64,000 nt of DNA from assembly GCA_024276695.1 (NCBI GenBank), contig JAJRWR010000026.1, positions 1 to 64,000 on the forward strand. The letters are read 5' to 3'. Both the position numbers and the translations under genes were made by a program. Source of the DNA: an archaeon (GTDB lineage: Archaea; Thermoproteota; Nitrososphaeria; Nitrososphaerales; Nitrosopumilaceae). Below the pieces are notes generated by a model. The model saw nothing but the letters and a program-made list of their open reading frames with translations. It was not told the DNA's origin and did no database searches. The stretch's first letter is position 1. Every line of letters begins with the position of its first letter. This document shows, one piece after another, positions 7,785 to 15,987 of this stretch.

Positions 7785-8705
7785 ATGAATCAGAACATGT
7801 ATACAGATGATGCCTATATTTTGGCCTTTGTAGATAAATTTGGAGACACTCATGATATGCACATAACCGATGAGTTGAATTCTGGCGGCACATGGGAATA
7901 CATAGATTTCAAGTTTACACTGCCTCATTCTTGTTACATTTTGATTTGGAGAAGGGATCGAAAAAAGATTGACAGGAAAAATGCACAAGATGTTGCAAAA
8001 TACACACGTGATGATCTCAAAGATTTTGTAGATGAAGGAAAGTTTAGTGGATCGTTGTGGCATCAAAAAATCAGACAAAAAATAGTAGATTGCAACAACT
8101 GCCTTGTACTTGCGTGGGATGAAATGATTCTGCCAGAATTTTATGACACATGGGAAGAATTTGTAAACGAAGTGTTCGAAATGGTTAAAGAAAAATCCAG
8201 AGAGATTACAAAACCAGGATCAAGACATGATCAAGAACTTGCTATTTATGAAGGAAAAATAGATTTTGATAAACAAGATAATCCAATACTCAAGTCATAC
8301 AGTGTTAGAACAAACAAATTTGCAGGATATAAGATTCCATCAGATGAGATAATTAAAAAATACGTTACAGAGATGATGCTTGAAAACTATAATGACGCAA
8401 ACATTATTCTCTCAGAACATTATGGTATTTTTCCAGCAGAGATTGAAACAGAAGAAGTAGGGGAGACAATTATTGAATATGATTTTGTTAATCACAAAAT
8501 ATTACTTAATTTGGAAACGATTTCAGAATTTGAGTTAAAAATTCCAGCGTTGTTTTTGGGATTTTTCAAACATTTGTCATGTGTAAAAGATTGGAGATTT
8601 GATGATGATCCATACACAAGTATTACACTAGAAAAAACAGAAGCCGAGAAATTTTCTCACTCTACAATTCAACGAATGCTTGAGATAGGAATTGATCCAC
8701 GATAG
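7785..8705 (+). CDS. 306-aa protein of unknown function
   Basis: The track start at 7632 runs antisense through hicB. The ATG at 7785 (MNQNMYTDDAYILAFVDKFGD...) is the first sensible start, with a second Met four codons later. The protein is soluble, rich in aromatic and acidic residues, and contains SGSLWHQKIRQKIVDCNNCLVLAWDEMILPEFYDTW. No family is recognised. It ends two bases before the convergent stop of the type IIG gene and is divergent from hicBA, so it stands alone in the defence island. Nothing in the sequence identifies a catalytic site. Confidence 0.6.
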   Translation: MNQNMYTDDAYILAFVDKFGDTHDMHITDELNSGGTWEYIDFKFTLPHSCYILIWRRDRKKIDRKNAQDVAKYTRDDLKDFVDEGKFSGSLWHQKIRQKIVDCNNCLVLAWDEMILPEFYDTWEEFVNEVFEMVKEKSREITKPGSRHDQELAIYEGKIDFDKQDNPILKSYSVRTNKFAGYKIPSDEIIKKYVTEMMLENYNDANIILSEHYGIFPAEIETEEVGETIIEYDFVNHKILLNLETISEFELKIPALFLGFFKHLSCVKDWRFDDDPYTSITLEKTEAEKFSHSTIQRMLEIGIDPR

Positions 8706-8706
8706 A

Positions 8707-11700
8707 TTATTTTGATAACGACTGAATGATTTTTTGTTGTTGGTCTTTATTGATATTATAAAGTCTAAACACCATTGTATCCATTTCGTAAATAATTTTT
8801 TCATTTTCTTTTAAAAGAAGATTAATTGATTTTTTGTATGAATTAAAGTAATCTTCCCATTCATCCGTTTCAGCAAGAGATAATTTTGATGATAATTTTT
8901 TTGAAATTTCCTTGAGAAATTCTGAAAATTCTAATGTGTAAAATTTTTCTAATTTCTTGGATATTGATTGTTCTGAACATCTCTCTAAAACCCGATTTTT
9001 GAATTTGATTTTTTTATTTTCAATCTCTTCCGTATTTGTTTCTACTTTTTGTGCATTTTTAACGAATGCGTGTTGACTTTTCTCATCAATATTTACAATT
9101 GGTATTTGGGACAAAAAGGTATTGAGATATGAATAATATCCTCCTTGTTTTTTTGTGGAGATTGCATGAAGAAAATATTCAATTAATTTGGAATTCAGTA
9201 TGGCGATCAAATAATGATTATCAAATTTATTTTGAACAAATGCGAATACTCCTGCTCCTCCGGTAAGAAATGCACTACCGCCTCCATCAAATGCAAAACT
9301 GTTGTATTTTGTAAGTGCTGGAGTTACAATTTTTTTAGAATTGAATGTATTTAGTTTTCCTTTTCTGATCAAACCAAACCATTCTTTGTTTTCAGCAACT
9401 GTTTTTCTAGAATCTTTTCTATTTTGCAAGTCTTTCTTATTTTCTGTCAGATAAGCATATGTTTTAGGAAATTTTTGTTTCAGAACCTTTTCATCAAGCA
9501 ATTCTGTTTTGTCCTCTACTAGCCTATATGGATAAATGGCATAATCAAAAGGGCCTTTAATATTCCAAGGATCAATATTTCTTCCTCTGAGAACTTTAAT
9601 TAACAAATCTTTTTCTAATTTTTTATTTGAAATTGTATTTTCATTCAAAAGTAAAATTTTGTCTGCACCTGTTGTTAAACCTGTAGATGGATTGGCAAAA
9701 ATTCCAAGAGTTTCATGATTCTTTACATTTCGAATTGAAGTCAGGATATCATTTTCTTCTGAAATTCCAAAATTCCAAATTTCTTCACCAATGTTTTTCT
9801 TTTCAATTCCAACTTTTGTAACATTTTCTTGAGTATTATTTTCTAGATTTATTGTAAGATTGTTAATTAGACTGCTTTCGAGTTTTTCAATTTTGAAATA
9901 ATTGAAAGGTTTTGGTGTGTCATTGGAATAAATTATGATAGCAGGGTATGTAATTGCGTCTTCAAATACAGGCAATGAACCAAAATCAACAAATTTTTTG
10001 ATTTGTAAATTGGATAATAATTTTCTGAGATTTCGTCCATATTCTGCAGTCATAAATTGTGATGAAGAGATAAACCCAATCTGCCCTTCTTTTTTAATTA
10101 ATTTTGATGCTAGTTCAAAGAATATCATAGATATGTCAATTCGTTTGTGTGCTACTGAGTATTTTGATTTGAAATAATCAATGTCGTCATAGTTTAATTC
10201 TTGTACTCTTACATATGGGGGATTTCCAACTATTATGTCAAATCCTCCATCATTAAGAATATTCTTGAATTCTTTTTCCCAATGAAATGCTTTGTTAGGT
10301 GCAATTTTGTCATCTGAAATTAAACTATTCCCTACACAGATATTTTCTGACAAATCAATGAGTTTTCTATTTCCTGTAGCGATTTTTAGAAAAAGACTTA
10401 ATTTGGTAATCTCTGTAGACTCTTCATTAATATCCACACCAAAAATGTTACTCTCGATTATTTTCTTAGCTTCTGACTCTTCATTCCATTTTGCAAGGGT
10501 AAATTGTTCAGTGACTTTTTTATGTTTTTTACCCTTCAACGAAATACTATATTGCCCCTTAAACTCTTTGAAGGTTTGAATTTCTTTGTGTATTTCTAGT
10601 AATACATCTACTGCTTTTAGTAAAAATGCCCCACTGCCACAAGCAGGATCTAGAATTTTTAAGTTCTTGAATCGCTCTTCCAATTTTTCGATGTCATTTG
10701 AATATTCTTTGATTAGTTCTTCTGGGGTTGTAACATTTTTCTTTGATAGATATGGTATGATGGTATTTCTGCAAATAAAATCTGTGATGTATTCAGGAGT
10801 GTAAAAAATCCCCTCTTTCTTACGTTTTGATGTTTTATTTTCTTGTAAATCTTCTAAATCATTAAGAGATTGTTCAAAAATATGTCCTAAAATATTTACG
10901 TTAAGTTCAGTATTGAAATCAAACGAGGACATGTAAAGTAAATTAGTGATGATTGGGTTGATTCTGTTTTTATATTTCTTTATTATTTTCTCTGCAAACT
11001 CGTCTAGCTTTACTTTCTTTTTAAGTTCTGAATTCTGATATTCTTTCTTAAAGAATTCTGGTTCTGTTAAATCTTTGAAGAAGAAACGTGGAGGTATCTT
11101 GTTTTGAAAAAGACCACCATTGAAACCAAATATTTCAACAGGCGTGCTTGCTCCTTTGTCAAGACCTTCGAAAAGAGAGTATATCGTATCGCAAGCATAT
11201 CTTGAATGTTCAGATACTGGAACTGCATCCAATACTTTGAGCATTTGATCTCTGATTAATCTCTGCGGAACTTTTCCTGTATCTTCTGCAAAGAAGATGA
11301 AAATCATACGATTCAAAAACAACTGTGCATAGTGAATCGCCTCGTCTCTGTCAATTTCGCCATTACTTTGAAATTCTTTTATCAACATCAAACGAGTTTC
11401 ATGGAAAAGTTTGTAGAACTGTTTTGTGAATTCTTTTTCTTCTATGACTGATTGATCATAAAGAGTACTGACGAATTTATTGTCAATGATACTGTTCCTG
11501 GAAAAAATTGCTATGAATTCTTTTAACTTTTCATCGTTGCTTCTTACGTCTTTAAAATCAAAGATGTGATATTTTGAAGTTCCTTTGCTTTTGTCTATTA
11601 ACACAAATTGTTCATAATTAGTTGCAACGCCATAATCTAGATTCAAAGTTCCCATGTAGTCCCATGTCTGTTTTACAGGCGTGGAATGCTCTTTTTTGTC

Positions 11701-12021
11701 TCTATGTTGAGGTGCAAAAAGATCTTTTGTTTTTGTTCCCTTGGCCTCAAAGCAGACTATCTTTTTACCTTCTTTGTTTGCAAATGTGAATTCAACGTTA
11801 CCTTCTTCATATCCCATTTCTTCCTTAACAGGATATCCGAGTAGATCTTTTAGGATGATTAATCCAAATTTAAAATAATTCTGTTTTTCTTTTTCTAATT
11901 GTCCACTTTCTAAAAGTTTCAACCATTCTTTGGCGGCCTTGTTCTGAGCAGTTGATATTTTTACATCCGAACATAGGCGTTTGATTGTTTTTGGATTGAA
12001 GAGATCATTTTTGATTGCCAT
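8707..12021 (-). CDS. Type IIG-like restriction-modification enzyme (nuclease + N6-adenine methyltransferase + specificity domain)
   Basis: This 1104-aa single-chain enzyme has an N-terminal PD-(D/E)XK-like nuclease region (NVEFTFANKEGKKIVCFEAKG, about residues 85-105). A helical linker leads to the gamma-class methyltransferase core, with SAM motif DPACGSGAFLLKAVDVL near 458 and catalytic NPPY in IIVGNPPYVRVQEL near 600. A TaqI-C-like target-recognition region makes up the C-terminal third. Eco57I/type IIG enzymes cut and methylate with one polypeptide, so no separate methylase gene is needed, and none is seen. Length and motifs look complete. The flanking genes point to a defence role. It could also be a BREX PglX-like methylase, but no other BREX genes are present. 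Confidence 0.83.
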   Translation of the reverse strand: MAIKNDLFNPKTIKRLCSDVKISTAQNKAAKEWLKLLESGQLEKEKQNYFKFGLIILKDLLGYPVKEEMGYEEGNVEFTFANKEGKKIVCFEAKGTKTKDLFAPQHRDKKEHSTPVKQTWDYMGTLNLDYGVATNYEQFVLIDKSKGTSKYHIFDFKDVRSNDEKLKEFIAIFSRNSIIDNKFVSTLYDQSVIEEKEFTKQFYKLFHETRLMLIKEFQSNGEIDRDEAIHYAQLFLNRMIFIFFAEDTGKVPQRLIRDQMLKVLDAVPVSEHSRYACDTIYSLFEGLDKGASTPVEIFGFNGGLFQNKIPPRFFFKDLTEPEFFKKEYQNSELKKKVKLDEFAEKIIKKYKNRINPIITNLLYMSSFDFNTELNVNILGHIFEQSLNDLEDLQENKTSKRKKEGIFYTPEYITDFICRNTIIPYLSKKNVTTPEELIKEYSNDIEKLEERFKNLKILDPACGSGAFLLKAVDVLLEIHKEIQTFKEFKGQYSISLKGKKHKKVTEQFTLAKWNEESEAKKIIESNIFGVDINEESTEITKLSLFLKIATGNRKLIDLSENICVGNSLISDDKIAPNKAFHWEKEFKNILNDGGFDIIVGNPPYVRVQELNYDDIDYFKSKYSVAHKRIDISMIFFELASKLIKKEGQIGFISSSQFMTAEYGRNLRKLLSNLQIKKFVDFGSLPVFEDAITYPAIIIYSNDTPKPFNYFKIEKLESSLINNLTINLENNTQENVTKVGIEKKNIGEEIWNFGISEENDILTSIRNVKNHETLGIFANPSTGLTTGADKILLLNENTISNKKLEKDLLIKVLRGRNIDPWNIKGPFDYAIYPYRLVEDKTELLDEKVLKQKFPKTYAYLTENKKDLQNRKDSRKTVAENKEWFGLIRKGKLNTFNSKKIVTPALTKYNSFAFDGGGSAFLTGGAGVFAFVQNKFDNHYLIAILNSKLIEYFLHAISTKKQGGYYSYLNTFLSQIPIVNIDEKSQHAFVKNAQKVETNTEEIENKKIKFKNRVLERCSEQSISKKLEKFYTLEFSEFLKEISKKLSSKLSLAETDEWEDYFNSYKKSINLLLKENEKIIYEMDTMVFRLYNINKDQQQKIIQSLSK

Positions 12022-12093
12022 ATAATCAAAATTAAGTTCATGAGCAGATATAGATAATTATTCTTCAAAATTCGGAGTATTGAGTAAAAATAA

Positions 12094-15057
12094 TTACTCC
12101 TCGCTTTCTTTCTTGTCGCATATGCTCCAATATTCGCAGTTTCTGCATGTTTGATAGCTTGGGGTTGCCTCAAAGTCTTCATTTAAAATTGATTTTACAG
12201 TATTTCCGATCTCTTCTTTGACTGATTTTACTTGAGTCACATCAATTGGATTGTCTACTATCTTGTCATGCTTTAGATAAAAGAGTGAAGCGTTTACAGG
12301 AAATTCACCATATTGTTTCTCAACACCTAATGCATAGATATTCATTTGAGGATCTACCTTGATTGATTTGCTTGTCTCATACACTCCACCCGTTTTGAAA
12401 TCAACAACTGCAAACTTTTCATCAGGGGTTTTTTCTACTCTGTCAATAAACCCATTGAACGGTACACCTTCGATTTCAATTCTAAATGGCTGTTCTACTG
12501 CAACCGGCGAATTCTTGTTTTCAGATATCCATTTCAGATATGTCTTGATCATTGTCTTTGCTTTTTCCTTGGCCTGATTTTCTTGAGTTTCGGACTGGAA
12601 AGAAGTTGCATTCCATTCTTTTTCCAAAATCTCAAATGCCAACTCTTCAGTGGGTTCAGTTCCATCCATCTGAAGTTTTGTAAGATGCTCTGCTACAGCA
12701 TGCACAGCCGTACCCAGTTCAAAGTAGGACCTTGCTTTAGTTGGAGCCTGAAGCACATAGGAGAACTTGAATTTTAGAGGGCAATCTCTGTATGTCTTTA
12801 TCTTTGATGCACTGAGTCTCAGTTTGTCCTTGTTTAGAAGAGGAATCTTCTTTCCTTCCAGGTCTGCTTTCAGATTGTCTTCGCCATCCTCAAAACTAAG
12901 TATCTCTTCTGGTTTGAATCCATCAAAACTTCCGTGTTTTTCGTAGTGCTTTACTTTTGCAAGTTCAACAATTCTCTGGATTGCAGTTTTCAAATGCATT
13001 TGATTAAGTGAACTGGCTGCTTTTGTTTGCAAATCTTGTTTTACTTTCTCAACTCTTCTTTCTTCTTCAAGCAACACTTCTCCGCTTTGTCCGTCATATT
13101 TTACTAGGTTTATCAAAGGATTGTCTTCGAATTTAATTTCATCAAGAAATCTAGATGGTTTTGTTTCTCTTACATTCTGTCCATATCGTTTTGCATATGT
13201 GATGTACAACAAGTTCTGAGCCCTGGTCATGGCGACATAAAACAATCTTCTTTCTTCTTTAACATACAATTCTTTTTCATCATCGGACTGTGTCATTCCT
13301 TTTGAGAGTTCATTTGGAACGTAGAACTTTTTTGCTCTATATCTTAGAGGAAGTTTGTTTTGTGCAACGTCTACAATAAACACAACAGGAAACTCTCTTC
13401 CCTTGCTCTGGTGTATTGTAGTTACTTGTACAGAGTTGTCAAGACCTGAACCTTCTTTTAGTTCTACGTCAAACTGTCCCATCAAGTTTAGATAATTAAT
13501 GAAGTCATCTAACGTTCCTTGCGGATTGAGAGACTCGTATTCGTTTGCAATGTTGTAGAATTCTTTTAGAATGAGTTGGTTTCTTCGATTTTCAGGTGTG
13601 TCAGACTGAATCGATCTCTTGTAGAGATCAGAGATTGACATGATTATTTCATATATCGTCTCGCTGACTGTCATCTTTGATTCAAGTTCTATTATTTTTT
13701 GAATCTGTTCTGCCAGTTCTTTGACCTGTTCTTTTTGGGTAATGTCTAGTTCATTACAATCTTTGATTGTGTCAAATACAAAATCAATGTCGGTAGGGTC
13801 TGCGCGGGCCTTCTTCTTTGCCACATGGTTGATTCTTGCTATGTTTATCTCGTTTAGGCCGTGATTCTTCATGAGCCTGTTGATTTCTATGCCTGATATG
13901 GTAGGTTTGTTGGAAATTTCCAAAAATGCCATTAGATCTCTGACTATAGGAGACGAGAAAATGTTGGATTCTCCGACAAATGTGGTTGGAATGCCGTGTG
14001 CTTTTAGCGCCTTTGCGAACTTTTTCCCTTCGGCCTTTCTTCTGGACAGCACCACAAAATCTCTGTAAGTTAAAGAATCAGATGTGCCGTCTCTTCTCTT
14101 AATTTTTTTATCCAAAAGTTCCTTTATGGTCTTTACTACAAATTCTACTTCTGATGACTCGTTTGAACATTGAGCAACAGTTACCTTCTCTCCTTCCTCA
14201 TGTTCTAATTTGAGTTTCTTTGCATGTCTTTCTGGAACTCCTTCAAGTGATTGGCTTGCAAGGTTCACTATGTTCTGCGGACTACGGTAGTTTCTGTTTA
14301 ACACAACTACTGTAGTGTCTGGAAAATAAGATTGAAAGTCTTTAAAGTTTGTAAGATATGCTCCTTGGAATCTGTATATGCTCTGGTCATCATCACCTAC
14401 CACTGTCACGTTTCCGTCTTTTGCAATTAATTTCACAAGCTCAAGTTGTGCAAAGTTGTTGTCTTGAAACTCATCTACCAAAACATGTTTGAATTTTTTC
14501 TGATATTTTGAAAGGACATTTTCTTTTTTCTTGAAAAGTTCTATGGTCAGAACAACCATGTCATCAAAATCTATAACTGCTTTGCTTCTTTGAAACTCTT
14601 GATATTTAAAATAGATTTTGCAAAGGTCTGAGAGTTTTAGCAGAAAGTCTCTTTCAGTGTCCTCTAATTCTTTTTTTAATTTTGTGTCGATGTATTTTTG
14701 TAATTCTTCTGGGGAAATCAGTTCGTCTTTGAAAGTACTGATTCCATCAATTACAGATTCAATGATTTCAACTGCGTTGTTTCCAATTTCCAAATGCTCA
14801 AGTTTAAAGTTGTCAATGTTTTTCAAACCCCAAACCAACTGAGCTGATCTTTTGATAACACCTGACGACATTCCGATTCCAGAATCCAGTACGTTGTCTT
14901 CCAGTGCGTCTTTTGCAAACGAATGAAATGTACTTATCTCCATTTCAGTCACGTCAATTAATTTTTCAAGGCGCTGTTTCATCTCGTCGGCTGCCTTTTC
15001 TGAAAAAGTAAGACAGAGAATTTCTGAAGGCTTGATTCCTGAACGCACCAGATGCAT
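12094..15057 (-). CDS. 5'-truncated UvrD/PcrA-type helicase with C-terminal RecB-family Fe-S nuclease domain
   Basis: Superfamily 1 helicase motifs II-VI are intact: VLVDEFQDNNFAQ, TVVGDDDQSIYRFQGA, NRNYRSPQNIV, TTIHQSKGREFPVVFIVD and RRLFYVAMTRAQ. The C-terminal part has LSASKIKTYRDCPLKFKFSY, GTAVHAVAEH, FAVVDFKTGG and a final CRNCEYWSIC, the signature of RecB/AddB-like nucleases with a 4Fe-4S cluster. The protein begins MHLVRSGIKPSEILCLTFSEKAADEM, which in this family lies about 25-40 residues after Walker A. Walker A is therefore missing, and a TAA precedes the ATG directly. The gene is thus cut at about 15057 and is unlikely to be an active helicase. Family members of this domain layout work in DNA repair or phage defence. 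Confidence 0.82.
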   Translation of the reverse strand: MHLVRSGIKPSEILCLTFSEKAADEMKQRLEKLIDVTEMEISTFHSFAKDALEDNVLDSGIGMSSGVIKRSAQLVWGLKNIDNFKLEHLEIGNNAVEIIESVIDGISTFKDELISPEELQKYIDTKLKKELEDTERDFLLKLSDLCKIYFKYQEFQRSKAVIDFDDMVVLTIELFKKKENVLSKYQKKFKHVLVDEFQDNNFAQLELVKLIAKDGNVTVVGDDDQSIYRFQGAYLTNFKDFQSYFPDTTVVVLNRNYRSPQNIVNLASQSLEGVPERHAKKLKLEHEEGEKVTVAQCSNESSEVEFVVKTIKELLDKKIKRRDGTSDSLTYRDFVVLSRRKAEGKKFAKALKAHGIPTTFVGESNIFSSPIVRDLMAFLEISNKPTISGIEINRLMKNHGLNEINIARINHVAKKKARADPTDIDFVFDTIKDCNELDITQKEQVKELAEQIQKIIELESKMTVSETIYEIIMSISDLYKRSIQSDTPENRRNQLILKEFYNIANEYESLNPQGTLDDFINYLNLMGQFDVELKEGSGLDNSVQVTTIHQSKGREFPVVFIVDVAQNKLPLRYRAKKFYVPNELSKGMTQSDDEKELYVKEERRLFYVAMTRAQNLLYITYAKRYGQNVRETKPSRFLDEIKFEDNPLINLVKYDGQSGEVLLEEERRVEKVKQDLQTKAASSLNQMHLKTAIQRIVELAKVKHYEKHGSFDGFKPEEILSFEDGEDNLKADLEGKKIPLLNKDKLRLSASKIKTYRDCPLKFKFSYVLQAPTKARSYFELGTAVHAVAEHLTKLQMDGTEPTEELAFEILEKEWNATSFQSETQENQAKEKAKTMIKTYLKWISENKNSPVAVEQPFRIEIEGVPFNGFIDRVEKTPDEKFAVVDFKTGGVYETSKSIKVDPQMNIYALGVEKQYGEFPVNASLFYLKHDKIVDNPIDVTQVKSVKEEIGNTVKSILNEDFEATPSYQTCRNCEYWSICDKKESEE

Positions 15058-15334
15058 TTACTCGTTCAGAAGAATTTCTTGATCTTGAAATTACCAACGA
15101 AGACCCGATTCTAAAACAAAAAGAAGAGATGCAAGACACAATTCAAAAGGCAACTCCTGAGGAACTTGGTCAGATGCTAGAGATGTTTCAGAAACTGAAC
15201 ATCGGCAAGACAGACCAAGTCAAAGGATAGCGACAAGCGAAGAAGCCGAAGAATTCATCTTAAAGGGTTGGGGATTCGTTGGAATATTGCCAAACGGCAA
15301 AGTTGTTTTAGAAAATTTTCGGAAGGGGATTTGA
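15058..15334 (+). pseudogene. decayed reading frame, possibly the C-terminus of a tyrosine recombinase/integrase
   Basis: Abutting the helicase break, the plus strand reads AFTRSEEFLDLEITNEDPILKQKEEMQDTIQKATPEELGQ...KTDQVKG and stops at 15230. One frame over, IATSEEAEEFILKGWGFVGILPNGKVVLEN continues to 15334, where it runs into a copy of the tRNA T-arm. The first part resembles the helical tail, and the second the GWEFV..LPNGK-like end, of archaeal tyrosine recombinases. Integrase genes that end inside a tRNA-derived att site are typical of archaeal integrated elements. No start codon or catalytic residues remain. The family assignment is from memory of patterns and is tentative. Confidence 0.4.
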
Positions 15335-15373
15335 ACCCACAGAGGGGATGGACCGGATGGGATTTGAACCCAC
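15326..15373. repeat. 15-bp duplicated tRNA T-arm (possible att remnant)
   Basis: The string gggatttgaacccac occurs at 15326-15340 and again at 15359-15373, the second copy inside the tRNA-Val gene. The first copy sits just past the 3' end of the tRNA (minus-strand sense). A duplicated tRNA 3' segment next to a full tRNA is the usual footprint of integration at a tRNA gene. The copies are only 33 bp apart, so an element between them must have been lost, or the scar is from a nested event. A remnant of a second tRNA gene is the alternative. Confidence 0.5.
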
Positions 15374-15444
15374 GACCTTTGCGGGAAATAAATTTCCTTA
15401 CGCAGTGTGAGTGCGTCATCCAAACCAAACTAGACGACCGGTCC
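15350..15444 (-). tRNA. tRNA-Val(CAC) with a probable noncanonical intron in the variable region
   Basis: The minus strand folds as a tRNA. The acceptor arm is GGACCGG/CCGGTCC, the D-arm is GTCT-AGTTTGGTTTG-GGAT-like, the anticodon stem is ACGCA/TGCGT with loop CTCACAC (U33, anticodon CAC, Val), and the T-arm is GTGGG-TTCAAAT-CCCAT. The total is 95 nt because 26 nt lie between the anticodon stem and the T-stem. A normal 5-nt variable loop (AGGTC) is visible at the 3' end of that stretch, so about 21 nt look like an insert (AAGGAAATTTATTTCCCGCAA-like) that folds as GGAAAT/ATTTCC. Noncanonical tRNA introns spliced by the archaeal endonuclease are known in this phylum. A long variable arm is less likely for Val. 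Confidence 0.75.
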
Positions 15445-15537
15445 AACAATTCTCTTTATGGGTGGTTTTTTGTCTTTGCTATGTGATTATGTCATAATTA
15501 CCTTGGTCTTTTTTAGTAACTCTGAAAAACAATCTTT

Positions 15538-15786
15538 ATGTCTTTACAAGAGTTTGATGCTTTAATTGATAGGATGAAATTAGCTTTTGAATATGCTGAC
15601 AATTTAGGACAATATGTGGAGGCAGCTAAAGTTTTGTATCAAATGAATGATCAATTGCCTGATGATTTACAACTAATCTTTGAAGAACTAGATGATCCTG
15701 AAGCTGCAAAATCATTTGTTAAACAATACTATACTGAATTAAAATCTGCAATTGTAGACTATAGACAAAGATTGATGATTGTCTAA
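15538..15786 (+). CDS. 82-aa conserved-type hypothetical protein
   Basis: This small all-helical protein (MSLQEFDALIDRMKLAFEYADNLGQYVEAAKVLYQMNDQLPDDLQLIFEELDDPEAAKSF...) has no Cys or signal peptide. Its pattern of paired amphipathic helices recalls a short TPR-like hairpin. It starts with a clean ATG and lies between the tRNA scar and convergent eL40. It is probably the first native gene after the island. The function is unknown. Confidence 0.6.
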   Translation: MSLQEFDALIDRMKLAFEYADNLGQYVEAAKVLYQMNDQLPDDLQLIFEELDDPEAAKSFVKQYYTELKSAIVDYRQRLMIV

Positions 15787-15788
15787 TC

Positions 15789-15956
15789 CTATTTCTTGAC
15801 ACCGAGATTTCTGTTCTTTAATCTCAAGTATGGGTTTCTACATTTTCTGCATCGTGTGGCATTAATGTCATTTCTGCATCCACATTTGAAACAAATTCTC
15901 ATTACAAGACGTGCTTGTTGAGCGATTCTTTTCTTCTCGGGGTCTGTAACTGGCAT
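15789..15956 (-). CDS. rpl40e: 50S ribosomal protein eL40
   Basis: This gene is too short for the ORF track. It encodes MPVTDPEKKRIAQQARLVMRICFKCGCRNDINATRCRKCRNPYLRLKNRNLGVKK (55 aa). The N-terminal DPEK, the CxxC...CxxC zinc ribbon and the basic LRLK tail are diagnostic of archaeal/eukaryotic L40e, a small zinc-binding protein of the large ribosomal subunit. It lies three bases from the convergent stop of the 82-aa gene, upstream of sucD on the same strand. Length and motifs are normal. Confidence 0.93.
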   Translation of the reverse strand: MPVTDPEKKRIAQQARLVMRICFKCGCRNDINATRCRKCRNPYLRLKNRNLGVKK

Positions 15957-15987
15957 TCAACTGTCTCCTTAATTCCTCTCTTTTAAT

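Noticed and set aside
12359-14842. Plus-strand ORFs within the helicase gene
   Set aside because: They are antisense shadows of the helicase reading frame, with low-complexity Ser/Phe-rich translations.
8707-15057. BREX or DISARM system
   Set aside because: A large methylase and helicase are present, but no PglZ, BrxC/BrxL, DrmA/DrmB or similar partner genes are seen; the methylase has its own nuclease domain, and the helicase is of the UvrD/RecB type.
15220-15486. ORFs of 64-72 aa around the tRNA
   Set aside because: All three overlap the tRNA-Val gene and the scar and read through its arms; they are not coding.
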